Source of the DNA: Stagnihabitans lacustris
GTDB taxonomy: Bacteria > Pseudomonadota > Alphaproteobacteria > Rhodobacterales > Rhodobacteraceae
Length of the DNA stretch: 64,000 bases
Direction of reading: 5' to 3'
Assembly (NCBI RefSeq): GCF_025950525.1
Contig: NZ_JAPDGS010000006.1
Location: 62,001-126,000, forward strand
Below the pieces are notes generated by a model. It was not told where the DNA came from. It saw only the letters and a program-made list of their open reading frames with translations, and ran no database searches. The translations under genes were made by a program, and so were the position numbers. This document shows positions 40,663 to 49,051 of this stretch, piece after piece; position 1 is the stretch's first letter, and every line of letters begins with the position of its first letter.

Positions 40663-42126
40663 ATGACCAGAACAGCAACCATCATCGGCGGCGGCGTTAT
40701 CGGCGGGGGCTGGGCGGCGCGGTTCTTGCTGAATGGCTGGAACGTGCAGGTCTTTGACCCCGACCCGCAGGCAGAGCGCAAGATCAATGCGGTTCTGTCC
40801 AACGCAAGGCTGGCGCTGCCGGCGCTGTCGGATGTGCCGATGGCCGAAGAGGGGCGCTTGACCTTCCACGACACGATCTTTGACGCGGTGGCGGGGTCGG
40901 AATATGTGCAGGAAAGCGTTTCCGAGCGCATCGAGCTGAAGCGCAAGGTCTATGCGCAACTTCAGCAGGCCAATCCCGGGGTGCTGATCGGGTCATCGAC
41001 CTCTGGCTTCAAGGCCAGCGACCTGCAAGAGGGCTCCCCCGCCCCGCAGAATATCATCGTGGCGCATCCGTTCAACCCGGTTTACCTCTTGCCGCTCTCG
41101 GAAGTCTCCGGCTCCCCCGCGAACACCACGGAGACCGTCGAGCGCACCGCCCAGATCATGCGCGACATCGGCATGTATCCCCTGGTGATCCGCAAAGAGA
41201 TCGACGCTTTCATCGGCAACCGCTTCCTGGAGGCCGTCTGGCGTGAGGCGCTCTGGATGCTGAAGGACGGCATCGCCACGACCAGCGAGATCGACGAGGC
41301 GATCCGCATGGGCTTTGGCCTGCGCTGGGGTCAGATGGGCCTGTTCGAGACCTACCGCGTCGCGGGCGGCGAGGCCGGGATGCGGCACTTCATGGCGCAA
41401 TTCGGCCCGGCGCTGAAATGGCCCTGGACCAAGCTGATGGATGTGCCAGAGTTCAACGAAGAATTGGTGGACCTGGTGGCCAACCAGTCCGACGCGCAGT
41501 CGGGCGCTTATGGCATCCGGGAACTGGAGCGGATCCGGGATCAGAACCTGGTGGGCTTCTTGCGCGCCTTGAAGGAACGGAACTGGGGCGCCGGCAAGGT
41601 GTTGCGCGACCATGACGCGGCCCGCGCGGCGGTCTTTCACGCGCAGACCGACACCGCGCCCAAGGCCGAGCCCCTGACCATGGCCCGTATGCAGGTCCTG
41701 CCCGGCTGGATCGACTACAACGGCCATATGACCGAAAGCCGCTATTACTTTGCCAATTCGGAAACCGTGGATGCCTTCCTGCGGCTGATCGGCGCGGGGA
41801 TGGACTATGTGGCGGGCGGCCACTCTTATTACAGCGCCGAGACCCATATCCGCCATCTGGGCGAGGCCAAGCTTGGCGACCGTCTGACCGGGACGATCCA
41901 GATCATCTCGGCCGACGAAAAGCGCTTCCGGTCTTTCGTGCGAATCATGAAGGGCGACGAGGTCGTGGCCACGATCGAACAGCTTTGCCTGCATGTCGAC
42001 ATGGCGCAGGGCAAGACCGTGGCCGCAAGCCCGCAGGTCTGGGCCAATCTGAAGGCCATCGCCGAGGGTCATGCGGGGCTCCCTCTGCCCGAGGGCGCAG
42101 GCCGCGCCGTGGGGCAGCCCCGGTGA
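40663..42126 (+). CDS. lcdH: L-carnitine dehydrogenase fused to a hotdog thioesterase
   Basis: A bifunctional protein of 487 residues. Residues 1-320 form a 3-hydroxyacyl-CoA-dehydrogenase-type fold: NAD site IIGGGVIGGGW, STSGFKASDL, and His135 in AHPFNPVYLLP. It oxidises L-carnitine to 3-dehydrocarnitine. Residues about 335-487 are a hotdog thioesterase (PGWIDYNGHMTESRYY) of the betainyl-CoA thioesterase type. This fusion is known in carnitine-degrading bacteria. ATG 40663 follows GGAAGGATAT. It overlaps the following SDR gene (GTGA). Confidence 0.9.
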   Translation: MTRTATIIGGGVIGGGWAARFLLNGWNVQVFDPDPQAERKINAVLSNARLALPALSDVPMAEEGRLTFHDTIFDAVAGSEYVQESVSERIELKRKVYAQLQQANPGVLIGSSTSGFKASDLQEGSPAPQNIIVAHPFNPVYLLPLSEVSGSPANTTETVERTAQIMRDIGMYPLVIRKEIDAFIGNRFLEAVWREALWMLKDGIATTSEIDEAIRMGFGLRWGQMGLFETYRVAGGEAGMRHFMAQFGPALKWPWTKLMDVPEFNEELVDLVANQSDAQSGAYGIRELERIRDQNLVGFLRALKERNWGAGKVLRDHDAARAAVFHAQTDTAPKAEPLTMARMQVLPGWIDYNGHMTESRYYFANSETVDAFLRLIGAGMDYVAGGHSYYSAETHIRHLGEAKLGDRLTGTIQIISADEKRFRSFVRIMKGDEVVATIEQLCLHVDMAQGKTVAASPQVWANLKAIAEGHAGLPLPEGAGRAVGQPR

Positions 42127-42875
42127 AACGCGTCCTGATCACCGCAGGCGCGAATGGCATCGGGCGGGTGATGGCGCAGGCCTTCGCCGACGAGGGCTAT
42201 CGTGTCTGGGTGACGGATGTGGACCGCGCGCAGATCGCGACCCTGCCCCGGTGCATCCGGGGCGATGCGGTGGATGCCAGCGATGAACCCGCGATGGCGG
42301 GGCTTTTCGACCGGATCGCGGCGGACTGGGGCGGCCTGGATGTGCTCTGCGCCAATGCCGGGATCAAGGGACCGACCGCGGCGATCGAGGACATGGACCT
42401 GACGGCCTGGTCGGCCTGTCTGGCCGTGAACCTGAACGGCGCCATGATCGCGGCCAAACACGGTGCGCGGCTGATGAAGCCGGCGGGGGCGGGCTGCATG
42501 ATCTTCACCTCCTCGACCTCGGGGCTTTATGGCACGCCCTATCGCGCGCCCTATGTGGCGGCGAAATGGGGGGTGATCGGGCTGATGAAGACCGTGGCGA
42601 TGGAGCTTGGGCCCTTTGGCATCCGCGCCAACGCGATCTGTCCGGGCTCGGTGAATGGCCCAAGGATCACTTCGGTGATCGAGGCCGAGGCCGCAGCCAA
42701 GGGCATGACGCCCGACGCCGTCCGCCAAGGCTATGCGTCCGGCACAGCCCTGAAACGCCTGAGCGACCCCGAAGACGTGGCGGCGATGGCCGTCTTTCTG
42801 GCCAGCCCTTCGGCGCGCATGATCTCTGGTCAGGCGCTGGCGGTGGATGGCATGACCTATAACGTGGACCCCTGA
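42123..42875 (+). CDS. Short-chain dehydrogenase/reductase
   Basis: SDR of 250 residues starting with GTG overlapping the preceding stop. The nucleotide-binding motif is TAGANGIG (7-14), CANAG follows, and the active-site region contains SSTSGLYGTPYRAPYVAAK with the Tyr-x-x-x-Lys pair. The C-terminus GQALAVDGMTYNV is typical. It probably acts on a hydroxyl group of a pathway intermediate, for example D-carnitine, or on a by-product; the substrate is not determined. It lies inside the coupled carnitine operon, 7 bp before the acyl-CoA dehydrogenase gene. Confidence 0.85.
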   Translation: MKRVLITAGANGIGRVMAQAFADEGYRVWVTDVDRAQIATLPRCIRGDAVDASDEPAMAGLFDRIAADWGGLDVLCANAGIKGPTAAIEDMDLTAWSACLAVNLNGAMIAAKHGARLMKPAGAGCMIFTSSTSGLYGTPYRAPYVAAKWGVIGLMKTVAMELGPFGIRANAICPGSVNGPRITSVIEAEAAAKGMTPDAVRQGYASGTALKRLSDPEDVAAMAVFLASPSARMISGQALAVDGMTYNVDP

Positions 42876-42882
42876 GGTAGAC

Positions 42883-44046
42883 ATGGATTTCGGACTGACC
42901 GAAGAGCAGAAGATGATCGTCGAAACCACCCGGGCTTTCGTCGAGACCGAACTTTACCCACATGAGCAGGCGGTGGAGCGGTCAAACCACCTGCCGCTGG
43001 AACTGATCCGCGAGATCCAACAAAAGGCCATGGCGGCGGGGCTTTATGCGGCCAACATGCCCGAAGAGGTCGGCGGCGCGGGGCTCGATACCCTAACCTG
43101 GCTTCTGTATGAAAAGGAACTCGGCCGGGCGAATTACGCGCTGCACTGGACCTGCGTGGCGCGGCCCTCGAACATCCTGCTTGCTGGCAATGCCGAACAG
43201 CGCGAGCAATACCTGATGCCCTGTATCCGGGGTGAGACCTGGGATTGCCTCGCCATGACCGAACCGGGCGCCGGGTCTGACCTGCGCGGCATGAAGGCCA
43301 CGGCGCGGCAGGATGGCGACGACTGGGTCCTGAACGGGACCAAGCACTTCATCTCTCATGCCGATATGGCGGGCTTTGCCATCGTCTTTGTGGCGACGGG
43401 CGAAGAAGACACCCCGCGCGGCCCGAAAAAGAAGATCACCGCGTTTTTCGTCGACAAGGGCACCCCGGGCTTCACCGTGCGCGACGGCTACCGCAACGTC
43501 TCGCACCGGGGTTACACCAATGCCGTGCTGGAGTTCGACGATTGCCGGGTGAACAAGCGCCAGATCCTGGGCGATGTGCACAAGGGCTTTGAGGTCGCCA
43601 ATTCCTGGCTGGGGGCGACGCGGCTTCAGGTGGCCTCGACCTGCCTCGGCCGCGCTGAACGGGCGCTGGGCCATGCGCTGACCTATGCGGCCGAACGCAA
43701 GCAATTCGGCCAGCAGATCGGCAAGTTCCAGGGGATCAGCTTCAAGCTGGCCGATATGGCGATGGAGCTGAAGGCGGCGGAGCTTCTGACCCGCGAGGCG
43801 GCGTGGAAATACGACCAGGGCACAGTGACCGAGGCCGACATGTCGATGGCGAAACTCAAGGCCACAGAGGTCCTGGCCATGGTCGCCGACGAGGCGATCC
43901 AGATCCACGGCGGCATGGGCCTGATGGACGAGTTGCCGCTGGAACGCATCTGGCGCGATTCACGGGTCGAACGCATCTGGGAGGGCACCTCCGAAATCCA
44001 GCGCCACATCATCAGCCGCGAATTGCTGCGTCCCCTGGGCGCCTGA
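42883..44046 (+). CDS. Acyl-CoA dehydrogenase, probably acting on gamma-butyrobetainyl-CoA or crotonobetainyl-CoA
   Basis: FAD-dependent acyl-CoA dehydrogenase of 387 residues. It shows CLAMTEPGAGSDLRGMKATARQDGDDWVLNGTKHFISHADMA, RKQFGQQIGKFQGISFKLADMAMEL and QIHGGMGLMDELPLERIWRDSRVERIWEGTSEIQRHIISRELL. The family forms a 2,3-double bond in a CoA ester and passes electrons to ETF. With a CaiD-like hydratase and a CoA ligase nearby, it most likely converts gamma-butyrobetainyl-CoA to crotonobetainyl-CoA. A hairpin module follows its stop. Confidence 0.9.
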   Translation: MDFGLTEEQKMIVETTRAFVETELYPHEQAVERSNHLPLELIREIQQKAMAAGLYAANMPEEVGGAGLDTLTWLLYEKELGRANYALHWTCVARPSNILLAGNAEQREQYLMPCIRGETWDCLAMTEPGAGSDLRGMKATARQDGDDWVLNGTKHFISHADMAGFAIVFVATGEEDTPRGPKKKITAFFVDKGTPGFTVRDGYRNVSHRGYTNAVLEFDDCRVNKRQILGDVHKGFEVANSWLGATRLQVASTCLGRAERALGHALTYAAERKQFGQQIGKFQGISFKLADMAMELKAAELLTREAAWKYDQGTVTEADMSMAKLKATEVLAMVADEAIQIHGGMGLMDELPLERIWRDSRVERIWEGTSEIQRHIISRELLRPLGA

Positions 44047-44070
44047 AGGCGCGCCTGATCCAACCCGCGC

Positions 44071-44127
44071 AGGGGGGCGCTGCCCCCCGCCTGCGGCTCC
44101 CCCCGGGATATTTGTGAAAAGATGAAA
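44071..44127. repeat. Intergenic hairpin module, copy 3
   Basis: The hairpin GGGGGGCGCTGCCCCCC is followed by CCCCCCGGGATATTTGTGAA and AAGATGAAA. It lies directly after the acyl-CoA dehydrogenase gene and may terminate the first part of the carnitine cluster. Confidence 0.7.
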
Positions 44128-44412
44128 CCAAATGTTAACCATCTTGCACGAGGCTGAAGAGGCCGAACAGGGAGGGATCCCGATGGCGGTAAAAGGTGAA
44201 GATTCCCTGTCCCGTTGGCTCGGGACAGGGCGTCATCGTGGCAACGAGCAGTGCCCCCCGCGTTACACGCAAGTTTCTCCATGTCTTGAAATCGCTTGTC
44301 CCGGGCGAAGTGCGACCGGTCGTCACGACATCCCCATGTTCCAGAACGCCGCGCCCCGCCTTGGGGCTTTATGTGTTGGTCGAGTGGCCCTCAAAGTTGC
44401 GCCTTCTTCCCA

Positions 44413-44459
44413 TTCATCTTTTCATAAATATCCCGGGGGTCTGGGGGCAGCGCCCCCAG
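44413..44459. repeat. Intergenic hairpin module, copy 4 (inverted)
   Basis: TTCATCTTTTCATAAATATC and CCGGGGG are followed by the hairpin CTGGGGGCAGCGCCCCCAG, inverse to copy 3. It lies just upstream of the CoA-ligase gene. Confidence 0.7.
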
Positions 44460-44481
44460 CCTTTGGGATCGGAGCCGCCGC

Positions 44482-46467
44482 ATGACCTCTCTCACCCGCC
44501 TCCTTCGCCCCAAATCCATCGCCGTCCTCGGCGCGGGCTGGGCGCTGAACGTCATCGAACAATGCCGCAAGATGGGCTTTGACGGCCCAGTCTGGCCCGT
44601 CCATCCCACCAAGCCCGAGATCGGGGGGCTGAAGGCCTATGCGTCGCTGGCCGATCTTCCGGGCGTGCCGGATGCGACCTTCATCGGGGTCAACCGCTTT
44701 GCCACGATCGAGGTCGTCCGCGAGCTGGCCGCCATGGGCGCCGGGGGGGCGATCTGTTTCGCCTCGGGTTGGACCGAGGCCGGAGAGCCCGGTTTGCAGG
44801 CGCAATTGGTCGCTGCGGCGGGGGACATGCCGATCCTGGGGCCGAATTGTTACGGCGTGATCAATTACCTGGATGGCGCGCTGTTGTGGCCCGATCAGCA
44901 TGGCGGGGTTCGGGTTGAAAGGGGCGTGGCGCTGGTCAGCCAGTCTTCCAACATCGTCATCAACCTTGGCATGCAAAAGCGCGCCTTGCCCGTGGCCTAT
45001 GTCGCCTGCCTTGGCAATGCCGCGGTCGTCGGGCTGGCGGAGCTGACCGGCGCGCTGCTGGACGATCCGCGCGTCACGGCGGTGGGCCTTTACATCGAGG
45101 GCATCGACGACGCCCCGGCCTTTGCCGCCCTGGCCGACAAGGCGCGCGCTTTGGGAAAGGGCATCGTCGCGATCAAATCGGGCAAGACAGAGCTGTCGCG
45201 CACCGCCGCAGCCTCCCATACCGCCAGCCTTGCCGGGGGGGGGGCTGCCTCCAGCGCCTTCCTCGCCCGGATCGGTGTGGCCGAGGTGAACACCCCCTCC
45301 GAGCTGATCGAGACGCTGAAGATCTTTCATGTCCACGGGCCCAGCCTGGGGCCGCGGATCTGTTCGCTGTCCTGTTCGGGCGGCGAGGCGGGCTTGGTTG
45401 CGGACCTTGCCGCCCCCCATGGCATCGACTTCCCCCCGGTGCCCCAGGCGACCCATGACCGGCTGTTTGCCGTGCTGGGAGAGATCCCCACAATCTCTAA
45501 CCCTTTGGATTACCACACCTTCATCTGGGGCGATGGGCCAAAGACCACCGAGGTTTTCACGGCCATGCTGCAGGCCTATGACGCGGGGCTTTACATCATC
45601 GACCCGCCGCGTGACGACCGCTGCGACCCGTCGGGCTATCAACCCGCGCTGGAGGCCATCGTTTCGGCGCAAAGAACCAGCGGCCGGCCGGCTTTCCCCG
45701 TGGCCTCGATGGCCGAAAACTTCGGAGAGGTCCGGGCGCAGGCGCTGATGGATCAGGGCGTCGTCCCGCTGATGGGGCTGGAAACCGCCCTGGCCGCGAT
45801 CAAGGCGGCGCAGACGCCGGCGGGGGCGCCCGGTTGGCGGCCGCTGACGGCGCTTGCCCCGCGGGGGGCGGCGCTATTGACCGAGGCCGAGGGCAAGGCG
45901 CTTTTGGCCGCGGCGGGCGTGCCGGTGCCGCGGGCCATCACCGGGACCCTGGCCGAAGTGACACAGGGTGCGGTGCGCTTAAGCGCACCCTACGCCATGA
46001 AGGGCCTGGGGTTCGCCCACAAGACCGAGGCGGGCGCCGTGCGGCTTGGGCTTTCGACCCTGCAGGGCCAGCCAGAGATGCCCGGCGCCACCGGATACCT
46101 GGTCGAGGAAATGGTGACGGGCACGGTGGCCGAAATCCTTCTGGGCCTGCGCCGCGACCCGGTTTACGGCGTGACGCTGACGCTTGGGATGGGCGGTGTC
46201 ACGGCCGAGGTTCTGGCCGATACCGTGACCTTGGTCCTGCCCGCAACCCGCGCGGAGATCTTGGCCGCCCTGGCGCGCCTGCGGCTTTGGCCGCTTCTGG
46301 ATGGCTATCGCGGGCGTCCCAAGGCGGATGTCGCAGCCCTGGCCGATGTCGCCCTGTGCCTTGCCACAGCGATGGAGGACCCCGCGCTGGAAGAGATCGA
46401 AATCAACCCGGTGATGGTAAGGGCGCAGGGCGCCATTGCTGTCGATGCCCTTGTCAGGAAAGTGTAA
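44482..46467 (+). CDS. Acetate-CoA ligase family (NDP-forming type) acyl-CoA synthetase
   Basis: Protein of 661 residues with the CoA-binding/succinyl-CoA-synthetase-alpha-like half first (about 1-450: LLRPKSIAVLGAG, ILGPNCYGVINY, AASHTASLAGG with the phospho-His region). An ATP-grasp half follows (about 460-661: LTEAEGKALLAAAGVPVPRA, KTEAGAVRLGL, EIEINPVMV). The class makes acyl-CoA from acid, CoA and NTP. In this cluster it is likely the activator of gamma-butyrobetaine, crotonobetaine or carnitine, replacing the CaiC-type ligase. This assignment is from context. It is followed 4 bp later by the hydratase gene. Confidence 0.85.
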   Translation: MTSLTRLLRPKSIAVLGAGWALNVIEQCRKMGFDGPVWPVHPTKPEIGGLKAYASLADLPGVPDATFIGVNRFATIEVVRELAAMGAGGAICFASGWTEAGEPGLQAQLVAAAGDMPILGPNCYGVINYLDGALLWPDQHGGVRVERGVALVSQSSNIVINLGMQKRALPVAYVACLGNAAVVGLAELTGALLDDPRVTAVGLYIEGIDDAPAFAALADKARALGKGIVAIKSGKTELSRTAAASHTASLAGGGAASSAFLARIGVAEVNTPSELIETLKIFHVHGPSLGPRICSLSCSGGEAGLVADLAAPHGIDFPPVPQATHDRLFAVLGEIPTISNPLDYHTFIWGDGPKTTEVFTAMLQAYDAGLYIIDPPRDDRCDPSGYQPALEAIVSAQRTSGRPAFPVASMAENFGEVRAQALMDQGVVPLMGLETALAAIKAAQTPAGAPGWRPLTALAPRGAALLTEAEGKALLAAAGVPVPRAITGTLAEVTQGAVRLSAPYAMKGLGFAHKTEAGAVRLGLSTLQGQPEMPGATGYLVEEMVTGTVAEILLGLRRDPVYGVTLTLGMGGVTAEVLADTVTLVLPATRAEILAALARLRLWPLLDGYRGRPKADVAALADVALCLATAMEDPALEEIEINPVMVRAQGAIAVDALVRKV

Positions 46468-46471
46468 CCCC

Positions 46472-47266
46472 ATGGAAATGCGCAGCGAAGGCCCGATCAA
46501 GACCCGGCGCGAGGGCGCCATCCTGGAGGTCACGCTTGACCGGCCCAAGGCCAATGCCATCGACCTTGTGACCTCGCGGATCATGGGGCTGACCTTTCGC
46601 GAGTTTCGCGATGATGACAGTTTGCGGGTCTGCATCCTGCGGGCCGAGGGCGCCAAGTTCTTCTGCCCTGGTTGGGACCTGAAGGCCGCGGCCGGGGGCG
46701 ATGCGGTGGACGGCGATTACGGCGTGGGCGGCTTTGGCGGCCTGCAAGAGCTGCCGAACCTGAACAAGCCGGTGATCGCCGCGGTCAACGGCATCTGCTG
46801 CGGTGGGGGGCTGGAACTGGCGCTGTCGGCCGATCTGATCCTGTGTTCGGACAATGCGACCTTTGCCCTGCCGGAAATCCGGTCGGGCACCGTGGCTGAT
46901 GCGGCCTCGATCAAACTGCCCAAGCGCATCCCCTATCACGTCGCGATGGACCTCTTGCTGACCGGCCGCTGGTTTGACGCAACCGAGGCGCTTCGCTGGG
47001 GCATCGTCAAGGAAATCACCACGCCAGAGACCCTCTTGGACAAGGCCTGGGACCTGGCTCGGCTGTTGGAAAGCGGCCCGCCGCTGGTCTATGCGGCGAT
47101 CAAAGAGGTCGTGCGTGAGGCCGAGGCTTTGCGCTTCCAGGACGCGCTGAACCGGGTGACGAAGCGCCAGTTGCCGACGGTGGACCAGCTTTATTCCAGC
47201 GAAGATCAACTGGAGGGCGCCCGCGCCTTTGCCGAAAAACGCGACCCGGTGTGGAAAGGCAAGTAA
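46472..47266 (+). CDS. CaiD-like enoyl-CoA hydratase (probable carnitinyl-CoA dehydratase)
   Basis: Crotonase-fold protein of 264 residues that resembles E. coli CaiD along its length. Matches include KFFCPGWDLKAAAGGD, PVIAAVNGICCGGGLELALSADLILCSDNATFALPE, LTGRWFDATEALRWGIV and the distinctive end FAEKRDPVWKGK. CaiD interconverts crotonobetainyl-CoA and L-carnitinyl-CoA. The catalytic Glu region lies in the GGGLELALSAD and PEIRSG segments. ATG 46472 has GGAAAG upstream. It forms a two-gene unit with the CoA ligase. Confidence 0.9.
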   Translation: MEMRSEGPIKTRREGAILEVTLDRPKANAIDLVTSRIMGLTFREFRDDDSLRVCILRAEGAKFFCPGWDLKAAAGGDAVDGDYGVGGFGGLQELPNLNKPVIAAVNGICCGGGLELALSADLILCSDNATFALPEIRSGTVADAASIKLPKRIPYHVAMDLLLTGRWFDATEALRWGIVKEITTPETLLDKAWDLARLLESGPPLVYAAIKEVVREAEALRFQDALNRVTKRQLPTVDQLYSSEDQLEGARAFAEKRDPVWKGK

Positions 47267-47270
47267 ACCG

Positions 47271-47423
47271 CCCCAACCCCAACCCCAACCCCAACCCCGG
47301 CGTGGCGACCCCGGACCGCGGGTAATCCCGCCGACACAAAGCGCCCTTGCCTCACCCGGGGCCGGGGCCCCCAGACCTTCGCCCCCAGACCTTCGCCGCC
47401 AGACCGTGGCCCCCAGACCGTGG
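47271..47423. repeat. CCCCAA hexamer tract and 14-bp tandem repeats
   Basis: Positions 47271-47298 are four CCCCAA units plus CCCC. Positions 47368-47423 are four 14-bp units (two CCCCCAGACCTTCG, then CCGCCAGACCGTGG and CCCCCAGACCGTGG). They lie in the 281-bp gap after the hydratase gene and probably arose by slippage. Confidence 0.85.
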
Positions 47424-47547
47424 CAACGCGGTCGAAGGGGGCTCGATGCCCCCGCCGACCGCCCCATTCGGCCGCCGGGATTGGACAGACCGTCCACTGG
47501 CGCACCCCCCCATCTTGCCCTAGGTTGCCCATGGAAAGAGGTGCGAC

Positions 47548-48750
47548 ATGGATGGCGAAGTTCTGATCGTGGGCGGCGGGTTGAACGGGCCCGCCTTGGC
47601 CTTGGCCTTGGCACAAGGCGGCATTTCTTCTGTCGTGATCGACGCGCGCCAGCCGCAGGCCCGGGCCGAGGCGGGTTTTGACGGCCGCTCTTATGCCTTG
47701 TCCTTGGCCTCACAGCGGCTTTTGCAGGCGGTGGGCGTCTGGAAGGGCCTGACCGCGCAACCCATCCTCAAGGTCGTGGCCTCTGATGGCCGCCCTGGCC
47801 AGGGCGCCTCGCCCTTCGCGCTGCGCTTTGATGCGGCCGAACTCGAAGAAGGCCCGGCCGGTTACATGGTCGAGGACCGCCATCTTTACGCGGCCTTCCT
47901 TGCCGCCGTGCAACACCCGCTGATCACCCATCGCCCGGGCGAAACCGTCGTCGCCCAGGGCGAAGGCTGGGTCGACCTCGCCTCGGGTCGGCGCCTGACC
48001 GGTCAGGTCGTGGCGGGCTGCGATGGCCGCACTTCGGGGACCTGCGCCCGGGCCGGGATCAAGCGGCAGGGATGGTCCTATGGCCAGACCGCCCTTGTCG
48101 CAGCCATCGCGCACGAAGGCCCCCACAACGGCGTGGCGCATCAGTTCTTCATGGGCGGCGGGCCGCTTGCCATCCTGCCTCTGGCCGGTGGGCATGTCTC
48201 TTCGATCGTCTGGTCCGAACGCGAGGCCGAGGCCGCCCGCATCGCCTCCCTGGACGATGCGGGCTTCATGGCCGCGCTGCACCCCCGTTTCGGCGATTTC
48301 CTTGGGGGGATCACCCTTGCTGGCGCCCGCTTCACCTATCCTTTGTCGCTGACCTTGGCCGACCACTGGGTCAAGCCGCGGCTGGCATTGGTGGGCGATG
48401 CCGCCCACGGCGTCCATCCCATCGCGGGCCAGGGCCTGAACCTTGGCCTGCGCGACGTGGCGGCCCTGGCCGAAGTCCTGGTCGAGGCGCGCCGTCGCGG
48501 CGAAGACATCGGCGCGCTGAACGTGCTGGAGCGCTATGAACACTGGCGCCGGTTTGACACCACGACCCTGGCCTTGGGCATGGATGGGGTGAACCGGCTT
48601 TTCTCGAACGACAACAGCGCCCTGCGCGGGTTGCGCGACCTGGGGATGGGCCTGATCAACGCGCTGCCCGGCGTGAAACGCGGCTTCTTGCGCCAGGCCG
48701 CGGGGCTTTCGGGGCGATTGCCCAAGCTGATGGCGGGGCAGGGGCTTTAG
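47548..48750 (+). CDS. UbiH/UbiF-family FAD-dependent ubiquinone-biosynthesis hydroxylase
   Basis: Flavoprotein monooxygenase of 400 residues. The FAD ADP site is VLIVGGGLNGPALALALAQGG (start), the DG motif is VVAGCDGRTS, and the GD motif is LALVGDAAHGVHPIAGQGLNLGLRDVAAL, which is nearly invariant in UbiH/F/I/L. It hydroxylates the ubiquinone ring precursor; alphaproteobacteria use one or a few such enzymes, and which ring position it serves cannot be read here. AAAGAGGTG precedes the ATG. It is monocistronic, followed by hairpin modules. Confidence 0.9.
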   Translation: MDGEVLIVGGGLNGPALALALAQGGISSVVIDARQPQARAEAGFDGRSYALSLASQRLLQAVGVWKGLTAQPILKVVASDGRPGQGASPFALRFDAAELEEGPAGYMVEDRHLYAAFLAAVQHPLITHRPGETVVAQGEGWVDLASGRRLTGQVVAGCDGRTSGTCARAGIKRQGWSYGQTALVAAIAHEGPHNGVAHQFFMGGGPLAILPLAGGHVSSIVWSEREAEAARIASLDDAGFMAALHPRFGDFLGGITLAGARFTYPLSLTLADHWVKPRLALVGDAAHGVHPIAGQGLNLGLRDVAALAEVLVEARRRGEDIGALNVLERYEHWRRFDTTTLALGMDGVNRLFSNDNSALRGLRDLGMGLINALPGVKRGFLRQAAGLSGRLPKLMAGQGL

Positions 48751-49051
48751 CTTTCGATCTGGTGCAAATGCTCACACCGACCGCTCCGGCTGAAAGGTCG
48801 CAAGCGAGTCTTTGAGCCAAATCGAAAGCAGCGGCCCCCCCTTTCATACTGACGCAAATATTCCGGGGTGAAGGGGCAGCGCCCCTTCGGCGCCCTTGCG
48901 GACAAGACTGCGGCCAAGGCTGAGGTCGGAGCCTCCGGCGGGAGATATTTGGGTCAGTATGAAAGGTGGGCGCGCTGCTTCCCCGCTTGACTTCCCTTTG
49001 CGCCTTGGGTCTATCGGAGGCCAAATCTGACGCCTCGCAAAGGGGATGCCC
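48751..49051. other. Intergenic region upstream of aspS
   Basis: A 301-bp stretch containing an inverted pair of hairpin modules (48841-48890 and 48934-48965), which could fold into one long structure. A possible promoter (TTGACT at 48987) lies near the aspS start. No gene is visible. Confidence 0.5.
48841..48965. repeat. Intergenic hairpin modules, copies 5 and 6 (inverted pair)
   Basis: CTTTCATACTGACGCAAATA at the left (48841) is mirrored by ATATTTGGGTCAGTATGAAA at the right (ending 48965). The hairpin GAAGGGGCAGCGCCCCTTC lies inside. It follows the UbiH-like gene. Confidence 0.7.

Larger units (their letters stand above)
44047..44481. other. Intergenic region flanked by two inverted hairpin modules
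   Basis: This 435-bp stretch has no credible gene. It starts with hairpin module copy 3 (44071-44127) and ends with copy 4 in inverse orientation (44413-44459). Between them is a perfect 10-bp hairpin CCCTGTCCCG-TTGGCT-CGGGACAGGG (44205-44230) without a U tract. A small RNA is possible, but no clear promoter was seen. Confidence 0.45.

Noticed and set aside
44133..44150. CtrA-like site (TTAACC)
   Set aside because: Second half-site at the required spacing is missing.
44128..44412. Possible small RNA between two inverted hairpin modules
   Set aside because: A hairpin at 44205-44230 exists but there is no convincing promoter or U-tract terminator.
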